NCBI RefSeq assembly: GCF_012395835.1 | Contig: NZ_JAAZSQ010000030.1 | Coordinates: 1 to 34,277, forward strand | DNA length: 34,277 bases | Direction of reading: 5' to 3' | From: Arthrobacter mobilis | Lineage (GTDB): Bacteria > Actinomycetota > Actinomycetes > Actinomycetales > Micrococcaceae | Shown here: positions 1-8,787 of the stretch, in pieces | Position numbering within the stretch: the stretch's first letter is position 1 | Layout of the letters: every line of letters starts with the position of its first letter | The notes under the pieces: model-generated | The model's database searches: none | What the model was told of the DNA's origin: nothing | The model's input: only the letters and a program-made list of their open reading frames with translations | Made by a program: the position numbers and the translations under genes

Positions 1-252
1 TGGTGTTGGTCGCCTCGCCGCAGTTGTGACGCATGACAAAACCGGCCCCCTTGGGTGCCTTGCCTATGAACTGTCCGACCGCGGCGGGCGGCCGGCGCCG
101 ACCCGGCCCATTTCGGTGGCCTGATCAGAAGCCTGCCCGACCCTTCAGGGGTCGTGGCCCATCACAGTTCTGCCTCGAAGTGACCTCTCCCGGTCACGGC
201 GCCGGTCCGCAGCGGCCGGGAACACTGTCTCATGGAGAGGAACCCTGATCGC
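1..252 (+). other. 5' noncoding end of IS110-type element, candidate bridge RNA locus
   Basis: I see no convincing gene before the IS110 transposase. The stretch is GC-rich and carries several short inverted repeats, for example around 138-155 and 180-225. The ten bases GTGGCCTGAT at 116-125 recur at 26434-26443, upstream of the second, broken IS110 transposase, in a similar position relative to its start. IS110-group elements are known to encode a structured guide (bridge) RNA in the noncoding end next to the transposase, so this region could hold one. The RNA itself is inferred, and the element's outer boundary is not visible. Confidence 0.35.
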
Positions 253-1323
253 GTGAGCACCATTGTCGCCCACACATATTCGTTCGTCATCGGCGTGGAC
301 ACCCACGCCAGGACCCACACCTACGCTGTGCTCGCCGCCAATGGCGAGCATCTGGGAACGGAGGCCTTCCCCAACACACATGCGGGCAGGGCCCGCGCGA
401 TCGCTTGGGCCGGACGCCGCACCGGCGGAGACCTCGGCGCGCTGTGGGTCATCGAGGGCATTGGCAGCTACGGAGCCCAAGTCGCCCGTCAGGCGGGGCT
501 TGCCGGCTACCGGGCGGTTGAAGCGGCCCGGATGGGCAGGGCCGGCCGGCGCGGGATCGGCAAGTCGGACCCGATCGACGCCCGCCGCATCGCCGCAGCC
601 GTGCTCCCGCTCACCGTAGAACAGCTGCGCACCCCGCGGATGGACGAAGGCGTTCGGGCAGCGGCCCAGATCCTCCTCACGGCCCGTGACGAGCTCACCG
701 GGGAACGGACCAGGGCCGTGAACGCCCTGACAGCCCTCGTGCGCATCGCCGATCTAGGGATCGACGCCCGGCATCCCCTCGGGGCCCGGAAGATCGCCGA
801 AATCTCCCGCTGGCGTCCACGCGAGGAGGGCATTGCCGCGGCGACCGCCCGTACCGAAGCCGTCCGGCTGGCCAAGAGAATCCTTGTCCTCGACGCCGAG
901 ATCAGGGACAGCGACAACCGGATCGGTGATCTCGTCGACGCCAGCCCCGCTGCCGCCCTGGTCGATGAAACCGGGATCGGGCCCGTCACCGCCGCCACTG
1001 TTTTGGTCGCCTGGTCCCACCCAGGACGGATCAGGGACGAGGCCGCGTTCGCCGCCCTCGCCGGTGTGAGCCCGATTCCGGCTTCCTCGGGCAATACCAC
1101 TCGGCACCGGCTCAATCGCGGCGGCGACAGGCGTCTCAACCGCGCCCTGAACGTTATCGCGATGGTCCGCATGGTCCACCACCCCCAAACCCGCTCCTAT
1201 GCCAACAGGCGCCGCGCAGAAGGCAAGACAGACCGCGAGATCCGCCGCTGCCTCAAGCGTTATCTGGCCCGACGCCTCTACCGCCACCTCAACACCGCCG
1301 CCGGCGGCGAAATCGGGGGTTGA
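253..1323 (+). CDS. IS110-family transposase (DEDD/serine recombinase type)
   Basis: This is a transposase/recombinase of the IS110 family, about 356 residues, the normal length. The N-terminal RuvC-like DEDD domain begins with the motif FVIGVDTHARTH, continues with VIEGIGSYG and then KSDPIDARRIA. A helical linker follows. The C-terminal Transposase_20 domain shows DETGIGPVTAATVLV and then SPIPASSGNTTRHRLNRGGD, which contains the conserved serine region. The reading frame is open from 232, but the GTG at 253 is preceded by a GGAGAGG stretch at 234-240, so I prefer it. No frameshift or internal stop is visible, so the gene looks intact. It stands alone, with an intergenic scar to the right. 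It is distinct in sequence from the broken IS110 gene at 26522. Confidence 0.9.
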   Translation: MSTIVAHTYSFVIGVDTHARTHTYAVLAANGEHLGTEAFPNTHAGRARAIAWAGRRTGGDLGALWVIEGIGSYGAQVARQAGLAGYRAVEAARMGRAGRRGIGKSDPIDARRIAAAVLPLTVEQLRTPRMDEGVRAAAQILLTARDELTGERTRAVNALTALVRIADLGIDARHPLGARKIAEISRWRPREEGIAAATARTEAVRLAKRILVLDAEIRDSDNRIGDLVDASPAAALVDETGIGPVTAATVLVAWSHPGRIRDEAAFAALAGVSPIPASSGNTTRHRLNRGGDRRLNRALNVIAMVRMVHHPQTRSYANRRRAEGKTDREIRRCLKRYLARRLYRHLNTAAGGEIGG

Positions 1324-1640
1324 CGAGATATAGAAGCTTCATAGAAGAGTCGATAAACGTGAATGTGTCGGGACGAGGTCTCTCTCGCTGAAGCAGCCAA
1401 ATGGGACGGTTTCAAGGACTGTCATGCATTCAGTTCGGGAGGCGCAGGTCATTCAGCCTTTGCATAAGTTCTCAGATCTCAGTGCCGCGCTAGCCCACCG
1501 TCTTATAGGACGGCAGGGCAGGCCGCACGAGCGGCTCTTGCCCGGCGTGCGGCATCGCCTGGCGTTCGGCGAGCCGCGGATCAGCTGACCTTCTGGACCG
1601 GCAGGTGGGCCGGGAGGCCCGGCCCACCCGTCCGACGCCT
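1324..1640. other. Intergenic scar with possible transposase remnant
   Basis: There is no full gene here. A short open stretch at 1363-1410 translates to MCRDEVSLAEAAKWDGFK, which resembles the segment with an invariant Trp-Asp-Gly found in IS1634-type DDE transposases. It ends shortly afterwards in unrelated residues and a stop. If real, it is a scrap of about 18 codons left by an older insertion next to the IS110 element. The rest, before the terminator-like hairpin at 1604, shows nothing I can name. Confidence 0.25.
1604..1628 (-). terminator. Hairpin terminator after the GNAT gene
   Basis: GGTGGGCCGGG at 1604-1614 and its exact complement at 1618-1628 form an 11-bp GC-rich stem with a 3-nt loop. 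It starts 13 bases past the stop codon of the minus-strand acetyltransferase gene. No T-run follows, which is common for terminators in high-GC actinobacteria. Confidence 0.6.
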
Positions 1641-2123
1641 TCAGGCTGCCTTGGTGTAGTTAACGATGGGGAACGGGGTGAAGCCCAAGGCTTCGTAGAG
1701 GGCGCTGGCAGCGGCGTGGAAGTCGTCACCGCCTGTGCCAATGGATATGACGCGGGCGCCGGAGTCCTTCAGTTGTGCGACTGCGTGCTCGGCAAGTGCC
1801 TTGCCGGCCCCGCGCCGGCGCGCGGACGGGCTGACAGCAATAATGTCGATCTCTCCGTGGGCCTGGTCGGGCTGCACGACCCAGCCGACGAAACCGACAA
1901 CGGTTCCGCTGTCTTCGGCAACCGCTGCGGACCGGCCCGCTTCGGGATTGTCGAGGGCGGCCAGATGCCTGCGGTAATCCTCGCGCCACTCACCGTGGCG
2001 GTTCCGGAAGACGGTTTCGCCGACAAGTGGCCGGTAGGAGCCTTCGTAGAACGGACCGAAAGTCTCGATCGCGAGATCAAGGAGGACGGGCAGGTCCCGG
2101 GGTGTGAGCGGACGGATGTCCAT
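1641..2123 (-). CDS. GNAT family N-acetyltransferase
   Basis: This 160-residue protein has the size and pattern of a single-domain GCN5-related acetyltransferase, which transfers acetyl from acetyl-CoA to an amine. The N-terminus MDIRPLTPRDLPVLLDLA is the typical first strand and helix. The strand EIDIIAVSPSARRRGAGKAL carries the acetyl-CoA pyrophosphate-binding motif A (R-R-R-G-A-G). Motif B is near SALYEALGFTPF at the C-terminus. The ATG is preceded by GAAAGG at a good distance. The gene is monocistronic, bounded by a hairpin terminator downstream and a gene-poor stretch upstream. The substrate cannot be told from sequence; such proteins act on antibiotics, peptides or small amines. Confidence 0.85.
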   Translation of the reverse strand: MDIRPLTPRDLPVLLDLAIETFGPFYEGSYRPLVGETVFRNRHGEWREDYRRHLAALDNPEAGRSAAVAEDSGTVVGFVGWVVQPDQAHGEIDIIAVSPSARRRGAGKALAEHAVAQLKDSGARVISIGTGGDDFHAAASALYEALGFTPFPIVNYTKAA

Positions 2124-2766
2124 GGGAGGCCTTTCATCTGAGGGTTTGGGGGATCACCGCTGCCGGCGGCAGCGGTCCTGATCACGGCCCGGCGGGCCGT
2201 TTCCCTCAGGCGCGGGTTCTGCCCGCTGCGAAGCACTCCATGGCTCGCACTCTAGCCAGGGGGCTCACGGTTGTCGACACCCAGGGACCGGCGCCGGAAC
2301 GCCAGGGCCCGGGGCAACCTGGGGCAACAGCGTTGACCGGCTGCCCCATACGCCCCGGCCGTCGTGGCCGCCCTGCTTGTGCACAGGTTCTGGCAGGCCG
2401 GCCGGTTCCCGGCACATCGTCCAGGCGGGCACCCCGAACGCCTGGGCGCGAAGAGCGCATCTCGGGCAGCGGCCGCTGCCTGTGCCATGTAACCGCCACG
2501 CCCGGGTACGGGTCCGGCAGGCACCGGACCCGGGACAGGGGCAGCTTCGGCCCCTGTCCCGCCGGCGGCTTGGGAGCGGCGGGGGAGCGGTCTGGGATGG
2601 ACTCCGCCGGCGAGGACACCGGCGGAGAAGAGGCAGGCCGGTATGCGGGGACTGTTTCCTGTGTTCGCGTCCTCAACGGACGGGCAGAATCGGTGGGCGG
2701 AACCGGAGTCACTGCCTCCGCCGCCGCCCCGGCGAATGGAACCGGCAGCGGACCGTGGACGGGGAC
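2124..2766. other. Gene-poor stretch
   Basis: This very GC-rich stretch keeps long frames open on both strands, but none gives a recognisable protein and none has a convincing ribosome-binding site. It presumably contains the promoter of the minus-strand GNAT gene and the leader of the small gene starting at 2767. I see no repeat, RNA gene or mobile element in it. Confidence 0.4.
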
Positions 2767-2982
2767 GTGCCCGATGATTCCCTGACACGGATCCTGGCGG
2801 CGCATATCCACTGCGGCGAACCCATGCAGGTCCTGGGAACGGAACCGCCCCCGATCACCCAGCCTCTCGTGATCCTGCCCTCCGTGCCGGACGAGGAGCC
2901 GGTGCAGGACCGGCCTGCCGGACTGTGCACCTACCGCTGCGCGTGCGGGTTCACCCTGGACGAATTCCCGGACCTGGCCTGA
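2767..2982 (+). CDS. Small Cys-containing hypothetical protein
   Basis: From the GTG at 2767 the frame gives a 71-residue acidic protein. It has a CG pair early (AHIHCGEPMQVL) and a Cys-x-Cys-Gly late (YRCACGFTLDEFPDLA), a spacing that suggests a small zinc-ribbon-like or metal-binding fold. The frame stays open far upstream, to 2377, but that part is low-complexity Arg/Gly-rich and looks non-coding, whereas the last 71 codons look like real protein. A weak GGGG lies just upstream of the GTG. No function is assigned. The downstream neighbour is convergent (MFS gene on the minus strand). Confidence 0.5.
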   Translation: MPDDSLTRILAAHIHCGEPMQVLGTEPPPITQPLVILPSVPDEEPVQDRPAGLCTYRCACGFTLDEFPDLA

Positions 2983-3141
2983 AATCAATCCGCCGACAAC
3001 CGGAGGTCATGTCCGGCCGGTCCCGGACGCAGCCGTTGACATTGGGTGTCTCACTTTGCTGTCCCACATGCCCCGATGGCGAGACAGGCGGATGGTCGGC
3101 CGTGCAGCGATCTAACGACCGGTATCGGGAACTTCGGTATG

Positions 3142-4467
3142 CTACAGGGCCGCTGCTTCATCCAGGCTCAGGCCTTTCGTTTCGGGCGCCATGCGCCAGC
3201 TGACGAGGAAACCGAGCAGCGTGATGCCGGCGGCAATCATCATCGTCATGCCAATTCCCAGTTCGACGAGGGACCATGGGACGAGATAGGTTCCGGCGGC
3301 GGCACCGATCCTGCTAAGGGACGAAGCCAGCCCGACCGCGCTTCCGCGGATTTCGGTGGGGAACAGTTCATTGGGGTAGACCCATTGCAGGATCTGGGCC
3401 CCTCCAATGAAGACCGCGTAGGCGGCGAACAGCATCAATATGACCAGAGCCGGGGACTGCGGGAACAGGCCAAGTCCCAAGAGTGCGACACCTGACCACA
3501 GGAAGCTGTGGAGGATCACCTTGCGCCGCCCCATCCGGTTGATGAGCAGGACAAACACCAGGGAGCCCACAAGGAAGAGGATGGTGATGACCGCCGAACC
3601 GATATTGGCCATAGGACCGGTCAGGCCGAGTGCATCAAGGATCTTCGGGGCGAAGGCGTAGATCGCGAAAAGGGGAATGATCGAGCACGTCCAAAAGATG
3701 GAGATGAAAACCATCCGCTTTCCGTAGCCGGACCGGAAAAGGACCTTCGTGTCGATCCTTTCACCGTGTTCGTCGGCGGAAAGGCTCTCAAGGCTGGCGT
3801 TATCTCCGAATACACGCCGGACTACGGCCCGCGCCTCATCCACACGGCCCTTGTTGGCCAGCCACCGCGGCGATTCCGGCGTGCCGTGACGCAGGATCAC
3901 GAATACGACGGCAGGCAGGGCACCGCTGGCCAACATCCAGCGCCAGCCGTCAGGTCCCAGATGCAGGAGCAGTTCTCCGACCACGTATGCGACTGCAGCC
4001 CCCACGAACCACATGACGATCAGGGCTCCGATGAGCGGACCACGATACTTCTTTGGTGTGAATTCGGCCAGCAGAGATGTCGCGATTGGGTAGTCGGCGC
4101 CGACGGCAATACCGATGAGCAGTCGCAGGACGAATAGCCAGAAAACGTCCTGGACCCAGAACTGCGCAACTGAACAGAGAATGATGGCGATCAGGTCCAG
4201 GGTGTAAAGCGTTTGGCGGCCGAACTTGTCGGTCAGCCACCCGCCGAGAAAACCTCCGAAGAAGACCCCGATAAGCGCCGACGCGCCGATCAGGCCCTCC
4301 CACGATGCCGACATGTTCAGCTGTGGGCCCGCCTGCACCAGCGCCACTCCGATAATGCTCAGCACGTAACCGTCGAGAAAAGGCCCGCCTGCGGAATAGA
4401 CGGTAAGCCGCTTGTGAAAGCTGTTCAGCGGAAGGTCTTCGACATTTGTCATAGTTGGTATCGACAT
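3142..4467 (-). CDS. MFS metabolite:H+ symporter (sugar-porter-like family)
   Basis: This 441-residue integral membrane protein of the major facilitator superfamily has about 12 hydrophobic segments. Between TM2 and TM3 is the MFS signature GGWLTDKFGRQ, and its half-repeat in the second half is INRMGRRKV. PKKYRGPLIGAL and PNELFPTEIRGSAVG are typical of the sugar/metabolite:proton symporter branch. It carries a good AGGAG ribosome-binding site before the ATG. Members of this branch carry sugars, aromatic acids, dicarboxylates and similar organic acids, and the substrate cannot be read off. It lies on the same strand as the PucR-type regulator at the edge of a catabolic island, so I infer uptake of the island's substrate or an intermediate. 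Confidence 0.88.
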   Translation of the reverse strand: MSIPTMTNVEDLPLNSFHKRLTVYSAGGPFLDGYVLSIIGVALVQAGPQLNMSASWEGLIGASALIGVFFGGFLGGWLTDKFGRQTLYTLDLIAIILCSVAQFWVQDVFWLFVLRLLIGIAVGADYPIATSLLAEFTPKKYRGPLIGALIVMWFVGAAVAYVVGELLLHLGPDGWRWMLASGALPAVVFVILRHGTPESPRWLANKGRVDEARAVVRRVFGDNASLESLSADEHGERIDTKVLFRSGYGKRMVFISIFWTCSIIPLFAIYAFAPKILDALGLTGPMANIGSAVITILFLVGSLVFVLLINRMGRRKVILHSFLWSGVALLGLGLFPQSPALVILMLFAAYAVFIGGAQILQWVYPNELFPTEIRGSAVGLASSLSRIGAAAGTYLVPWSLVELGIGMTMMIAAGITLLGFLVSWRMAPETKGLSLDEAAAL

Positions 4468-5275
4468 GGTGGCTCCTATGGATCTTTGGCCACCGCACGT
4501 GCTCGAAAGCAGCGGGGCGACCGCTCTGCCAACGCCAAGTTGGACTTTGGAGGCCGGCGCAGCTGTCGTGCTGTGCGCGCGCTCGTTTCACTGATTCGAG
4601 ACTAGGTCCTGGATCACACCGCGGGCTATTGGAAAATATACGGAGTGACAGTATCGGCGTAGGAACACTAACGGGCGGGCCGCGATTGGCCCGGAGTCAT
4701 CAGCGGAGACCCGCCTATTGGCATCTGGGGTGTTCGGGGACAGGCCTGGTAGGAGTCGTGGTTGCGCCAGCTCGCGGACCTCAGGATGCTATTGGTTAGT
4801 GCGGCTGCGTTGCGGCAAAGGCTGGTGCGTATACCCTGGGCCGTCCCAGGTTGATGCCGTTTTCTTTCTGATGCAAGGATTCCATCCATGCCTGGGACGT
4901 TCCTTCAGCCGTCCGGTACGCACTGTCTTGCGTGCCCGGAAGAAACGCCGGCCTGCCAACCGCACCTTTGGGGATGCCCGGCTCCTTAACGTCCTGCACG
5001 GGCTGCGCCGGCCCGACGGGAAGGACAGGTTCGGCCGAGGTGCTCTATGGAAGATGGCCGTATGGCCGGGCCAGAACGATTTCCCGGACATCTCAAAACC
5101 CACGCAGGTTCGCTCTGCCTCCTCGTGTGAGCGAAACTGTCAGTGGTTTCGTGACGGCGGTGCGCAGCCACAGCGAAGCACCCGAAGCATCATGTACCGA
5201 TTTGACTCCCCACACGCCGCATCCCCGGTAGCAGCAACAGGGCTCCTGCTACGCCGGGCCGCCATTCGGGCACAC
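4468..5275. other. 808-bp gene-free stretch containing the MFS promoter
   Basis: No convincing gene is seen. The part near 4468-4700 is relatively AT-rich (around 4627-4645) and should contain the promoter of the minus-strand MFS gene. The pentamer ATTGG occurs four times on the plus strand, at 4628, 4685, 4717 and 4791. The remainder up to the PucR stop codon shows only frames without recognisable protein. Confidence 0.4.
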
Positions 5276-6940
5276 TTAGTCCGGAATCGTCGCGCCAAGT
5301 ACTGTCAGCCGTTCCTCCTGGAAAGAACCGTCCAGCGGGTTGTCGATGGCGGCAGTGTCCCGGGCACCGGATGCCCGGGGGCGTTCGCCCGGCCGGATGG
5401 CACGGGTGCGCTGGCCGGCCCGCTCGGCCATCAGGGCCATCTGCACGGAGGCGATGACCTCCGGTGAGCGGAGCGAACCTCCCACTATCTCCTCGATCTT
5501 CTGGAGGCGATAGCGCAGCGAGTTGTGGTGGATGTGGAGCGCGTTTGCGGCTGCCATGACGTCAAGCTGGGCGTCGAAGTAGGCCTGGACCGCTTCCAGC
5601 AGGATGGGTTTGGCCCGGACCTGCCCCAGGATGTCGGATGACCAGTCGGTCATGCGGTCGAGGCCGACATGGGCCATCAGGCGGGTGACGAAATTGAAAT
5701 CGTCGTAGCTGCCCAGCCTGGAATCTCCCTGCCTGCGGGCGTGCTGTGATGCGAGGACAGCGTCGTGGTGGGCCGTGGGAACATCGCGGACATGCGTCAC
5801 GGCACGCCCGACGCCAATCAGCAGGCCTCCATCCTCAGCGAGGAGCTTCGCCACGCCGTCGGCACGTACCGTCGGTGCGGCCTCAATCAGGACGATTGCG
5901 CCGGTCTTGGTGGCCGTTGCCAGGAGGGCCGACGAATGTGCCGGAAATGCCTGGTGGATCCGGTCAACAAGGGATCCGTGGTTTCCAGCGCCCCGTCCCG
6001 AGCCGTAGCGTTCGATCTCCAGGACGCGGACTTCCTGGTTGAAACCAATGCCCAGTGAGGCTGCACGTTCGGCCAGCACTTCGGGATTGTCCTGGGGTTG
6101 CAGGGCCAGCAGTTGGTTCAAAACGGAGCTTCCCACCGCCCGGGCCTGCTTGGTTTCAATGACATCGATCCGTTCGACGGCGTCGAGCAACGAGACGGTG
6201 ACCCGGGCAGCGGCCCGGACGAAGGCATCGACGAAGTGCTCGCGGCGTGCGCCGACGATGAGCCAGCGCGTTGGTTTCGACGCGGCGTCCGTCAGGCGAA
6301 CGGCCAGGGCGTTCCAGCCGGAGGCCCTGATTTCAACTTCCGGATGCTGCGAGTCTCCTATTTCCCGGCGCATCATGTGGAACGGCAGCACGCCCTCCGA
6401 GAACTCAACATCGCCGCTGGCTGCGGCAATGCCGGCGCTGGCTCCGGACAGCCTGGCTAGTTTCTTGACGAGCGCTCCCTGCGGTTCGTCGAGCCCGAGG
6501 GCCGCGACGAGGGACTGCTGCATGGTCAGCAGCCGATGAAACCGGACGGAGTCGGGACTCGCGTGGAAACGGCTGATCGTATCGATGACGTCCGCGAAGC
6601 GGGTGGCTTGTGGAATCTCCAAAACCGGAATCCCTGCCTTGTCCAAAGCCGGGGCAAGCGAGGACAGATACTGCTGGGTGGAGGACTCGGGGAAGGCTAC
6701 CGCGGCGATTTTCGCCTCCACGGCGTACTTCATGAACCGTTTGACGTCCTCGGCGTCCGCCGGCAGCCAGCCGACGACGAGGATCAGTTCCCCTTCGCCC
6801 AGCCCCTCTATGTGCTGGCTGGCCGCGACTATCTGCGCTGAACTAATGATGGTTGACGGATCGGCCTGGGAAAGCGGTCTCAGCTGAAGTGCCGGGGACT
6901 CCACGAGGTCGCCGATCGTGCAACCACTATTCGTCGCCAT
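5276..6940 (-). CDS. PucR family transcriptional regulator
   Basis: This 554-residue cytoplasmic regulator has the PucR architecture. An N-terminal PucR ligand-sensing domain spans roughly residues 8-125, with LILVVGWLPADAEDVKRFM and IAAVAFPESS. A long middle region resembles the degenerate GGDEF-like domain of CdaR/PucR proteins. A C-terminal helix-turn-helix (HTH_30) lies at about 445-490, with the typical AANALHIHHNSLRYRLQKIE. The charged tail after residue 495 is unusually long. PucR-type proteins usually activate nearby catabolic genes for purines, amides, amino acids or other nitrogenous compounds in response to a pathway metabolite. The gene is transcribed divergently from the lyase/SDR/oxidase operon across 225 bp, the usual arrangement for a local regulator. 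Confidence 0.88.
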   Translation of the reverse strand: MATNSGCTIGDLVESPALQLRPLSQADPSTIISSAQIVAASQHIEGLGEGELILVVGWLPADAEDVKRFMKYAVEAKIAAVAFPESSTQQYLSSLAPALDKAGIPVLEIPQATRFADVIDTISRFHASPDSVRFHRLLTMQQSLVAALGLDEPQGALVKKLARLSGASAGIAAASGDVEFSEGVLPFHMMRREIGDSQHPEVEIRASGWNALAVRLTDAASKPTRWLIVGARREHFVDAFVRAAARVTVSLLDAVERIDVIETKQARAVGSSVLNQLLALQPQDNPEVLAERAASLGIGFNQEVRVLEIERYGSGRGAGNHGSLVDRIHQAFPAHSSALLATATKTGAIVLIEAAPTVRADGVAKLLAEDGGLLIGVGRAVTHVRDVPTAHHDAVLASQHARRQGDSRLGSYDDFNFVTRLMAHVGLDRMTDWSSDILGQVRAKPILLEAVQAYFDAQLDVMAAANALHIHHNSLRYRLQKIEEIVGGSLRSPEVIASVQMALMAERAGQRTRAIRPGERPRASGARDTAAIDNPLDGSFQEERLTVLGATIPD

Positions 6941-7165
6941 GGTCCCTCTATATCCGGTGACCCCGGGGTGTCTGCCCGGGGTTCTTGCTCTGTATGGGGA
7001 GTTTATCGGCCCTGTTGCCGTGAAGCATCAGTTTGGCTTTGGTGGATTTACGAAAATGACAGGGCATAGTCAGAGTTGGCCCAATAGGTTCAGCTTCGCT
7101 GTCCTCCTAAGCTTCAAGCAGGCAGGTGTTATTGCCGAAGCAGGTGCAAAGTTGATCGGGAGAAC
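6941..7165. promoter_or_regulatory. Divergent promoter region between regulator and catabolic operon
   Basis: This 225-bp space must hold the promoters of both the PucR regulator (minus) and the lyase operon (plus). An imperfect palindrome, TTGGCCCAAT, lies at 7076-7085, about 80 bases before the lyase ATG, and is a possible operator. GGGAGA lies just before that ATG, and an AGAGGGA (minus strand) lies just before the regulator's ATG. No clear -35/-10 pair can be singled out. Confidence 0.5.
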
Positions 7166-8014
7166 ATGACCAACACAGTGAGCCCAGAAACGCTGGACAA
7201 AGAGAACGCTGCCTACTGGTCGACGGCGGTGAGCCGGGTAACGGATTCGAAAGTCTTCATCAGGGGCTATGACCTGGAGGAGATGATCGGAAAGATTCCG
7301 TTCTCCGCCGCCACCTTCCTTCTGTTGAAGGGCCGTCTGCCCAGGCCGGCCGAGGCCGGCCTGGTGGATACGGTTCTGTCTGCAATCCTGGACTATTCGT
7401 TGCAAAAGTCCGGGACGGTTGCCGCGCGCTACGTAGCTTCCGCCAATCCCAGCATGAGCGCGGCGCTGGCAGCCGGAATCCTCGGCGTCGGCAAGGTGAC
7501 CGTGGATCCGTCCGAGGCAGCTCGGTTCTGTCTTGATGCCTATGCCCGTCTCAAAGCCGGCAACCAGGACCCCGACCAGCTGGCCACCGAGATTGTTGCC
7601 GAGTTGCGTGCCGCGAAGCAGCGCATCCCGGGTCTTGGCCACCCCGTATTCCGCTATGTCGATCCCCGTGCCGCGCGACTGAAGGAACAGGCTGTCCAGG
7701 CAGGAGTCTGGGGCGAACGGGCGGAATTTTTCGAGAAGATTGTCAAGGTCTTCACCAGCCTTCCGGGCAAGGAGTCCATCGTCCTGAACGACGTGGGCAT
7801 GATGGCCCTTGTCCTGGTCGAAATGGGATTCACGCCGGAGGAAACAACCGGGCTGGCGATCCTTTCGACCCTTCCGGGGGTGATCGCCCATGTCTCGGAA
7901 GAGCTGCAGGAGGGACGCCCGATCCGCACGGTTGCCGAAGGAACCGCCGTTTACGACGAAACTGTCAAAGACTTCCACAAGGATTGGAGTGAGGCCGGAT
8001 GGGCCGCAGAGTAG
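7166..8014 (+). CDS. Citrate synthase-fold lyase (citryl-CoA lyase-like)
   Basis: At 282 residues this is much shorter than citrate synthase (about 370-430). It matches the small stand-alone citryl-CoA-lyase-type members of the citrate synthase superfamily, which cleave or form C-C bonds on CoA esters of hydroxy acids. The hallmark PGLGHPVFR around His159 corresponds to the citrate synthase active-site His region. An earlier segment, ASANPSMSAALAAGILGVGK, corresponds to the first catalytic loop but lacks its His, as in other small lyases. The usual N-V-D-G around the catalytic Asp reads N-D-V-G here (residues 208-211), so the acid may be displaced by one position. It is the first gene of the plus-strand operon and overlaps the SDR gene by 16 bases. 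Substrate unknown; a 2- or 3-hydroxyacyl-CoA intermediate is the obvious guess. Confidence 0.78.
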   Translation: MTNTVSPETLDKENAAYWSTAVSRVTDSKVFIRGYDLEEMIGKIPFSAATFLLLKGRLPRPAEAGLVDTVLSAILDYSLQKSGTVAARYVASANPSMSAALAAGILGVGKVTVDPSEAARFCLDAYARLKAGNQDPDQLATEIVAELRAAKQRIPGLGHPVFRYVDPRAARLKEQAVQAGVWGERAEFFEKIVKVFTSLPGKESIVLNDVGMMALVLVEMGFTPEETTGLAILSTLPGVIAHVSEELQEGRPIRTVAEGTAVYDETVKDFHKDWSEAGWAAE

Positions 8015-8760
8015 CCATCACAGGAGCCGGTGCAGGAATCGGACATGCCATCGCGGCAGGATTTGCCGCTTTGGGAGACACCGTCTATATCGCCGACATC
8101 TCGCCGGAACGACTGGCAGAGGCCAAGGCCTCGCTGCGCGGTGACGTGCATACCGTCCAGGTCGACGTGTCCGACTACACCGCCGTTGAGTCTTTCGTCC
8201 AGGAAGCCGCCGGCAACGACGGACTGGACGTCATGGTGAACAACGCCGGGATATTCGACGGATACGCAAGTATCTACGAGACCTCGCCCGCCTTGTGGCA
8301 GCGGATCATCGATGTGAACCTGACCGGGTACTACAACGGCTGCAAGGCAGCCGTGGAAGCCATGGCCGGCAAAGGGGGGCGGATCATCAACATCGGTTCC
8401 GTAGCCGGACAGCACGGTGCCGCAGATGGCCTTGCCTATGCGGCAAGCAAGGCCGGCATCGAGGGAATGACCCGCCGTCTGGCGATAGACGTAGGTACCA
8501 AGGGCATTACAGCCAATGTCGTTGCCCCGGGCGTGACCGCCACGAACATCCGGGCCAACTCCGGTGATCAGCTCGGAGACCTGGTTGACATGAACCGCGG
8601 TGTCGGGGCTTCTCCCGAACTGATGGATTTTCTGATTCCCTTGAAACGGTCGGGTCAGCCTCATGAGGTGGCCGAACTGGTGGTTTTCCTGGCCGGTGAG
8701 GGCGGAAGTTACATCACCGGCCAGGTGATCCATGTTGACGGAGGATGGCACGCAACCTGA
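7999..8760 (+). CDS. SDR family NAD(P)-dependent oxidoreductase
   Basis: This 253-residue classical short-chain dehydrogenase/reductase has the cofactor motif TGAGAGIG at residues 8-15, NNAG at 81-84, Asn107, catalytic Ser134 (NIGSVAG) and Tyr147-x3-Lys151 (YAASK), so the full tetrad is present. Asp33 after strand beta-2 (YIADIS) favours NAD+ over NADP+. The C-terminal DGGW is typical of the FabG-like group that oxidises secondary alcohols, including 3-hydroxyacyl-CoA. The start overlaps the end of the lyase gene by 16 bases, implying translational coupling. In context it probably oxidises a hydroxy intermediate before or after C-C cleavage. Confidence 0.9.
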   Translation: MGRRVAITGAGAGIGHAIAAGFAALGDTVYIADISPERLAEAKASLRGDVHTVQVDVSDYTAVESFVQEAAGNDGLDVMVNNAGIFDGYASIYETSPALWQRIIDVNLTGYYNGCKAAVEAMAGKGGRIINIGSVAGQHGAADGLAYAASKAGIEGMTRRLAIDVGTKGITANVVAPGVTATNIRANSGDQLGDLVDMNRGVGASPELMDFLIPLKRSGQPHEVAELVVFLAGEGGSYITGQVIHVDGGWHAT

Positions 8761-8787
8761 TGCGTGCCGGGATGTGAAGGAGTTGCC

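Noticed and set aside
2206-2988. 260-codon minus-strand frame in the gene-poor stretch
   Set aside because: Low-complexity composition, no ribosome-binding site and overlap with the more protein-like small gene at 2767.
5276-6940. Long open frames on the plus strand over the PucR gene and over many other genes
   Set aside because: High-GC coding sequence keeps opposite and shifted frames open; these translations are Arg/Pro/Ser-rich with no family motifs, while the minus-strand PucR product is clear.
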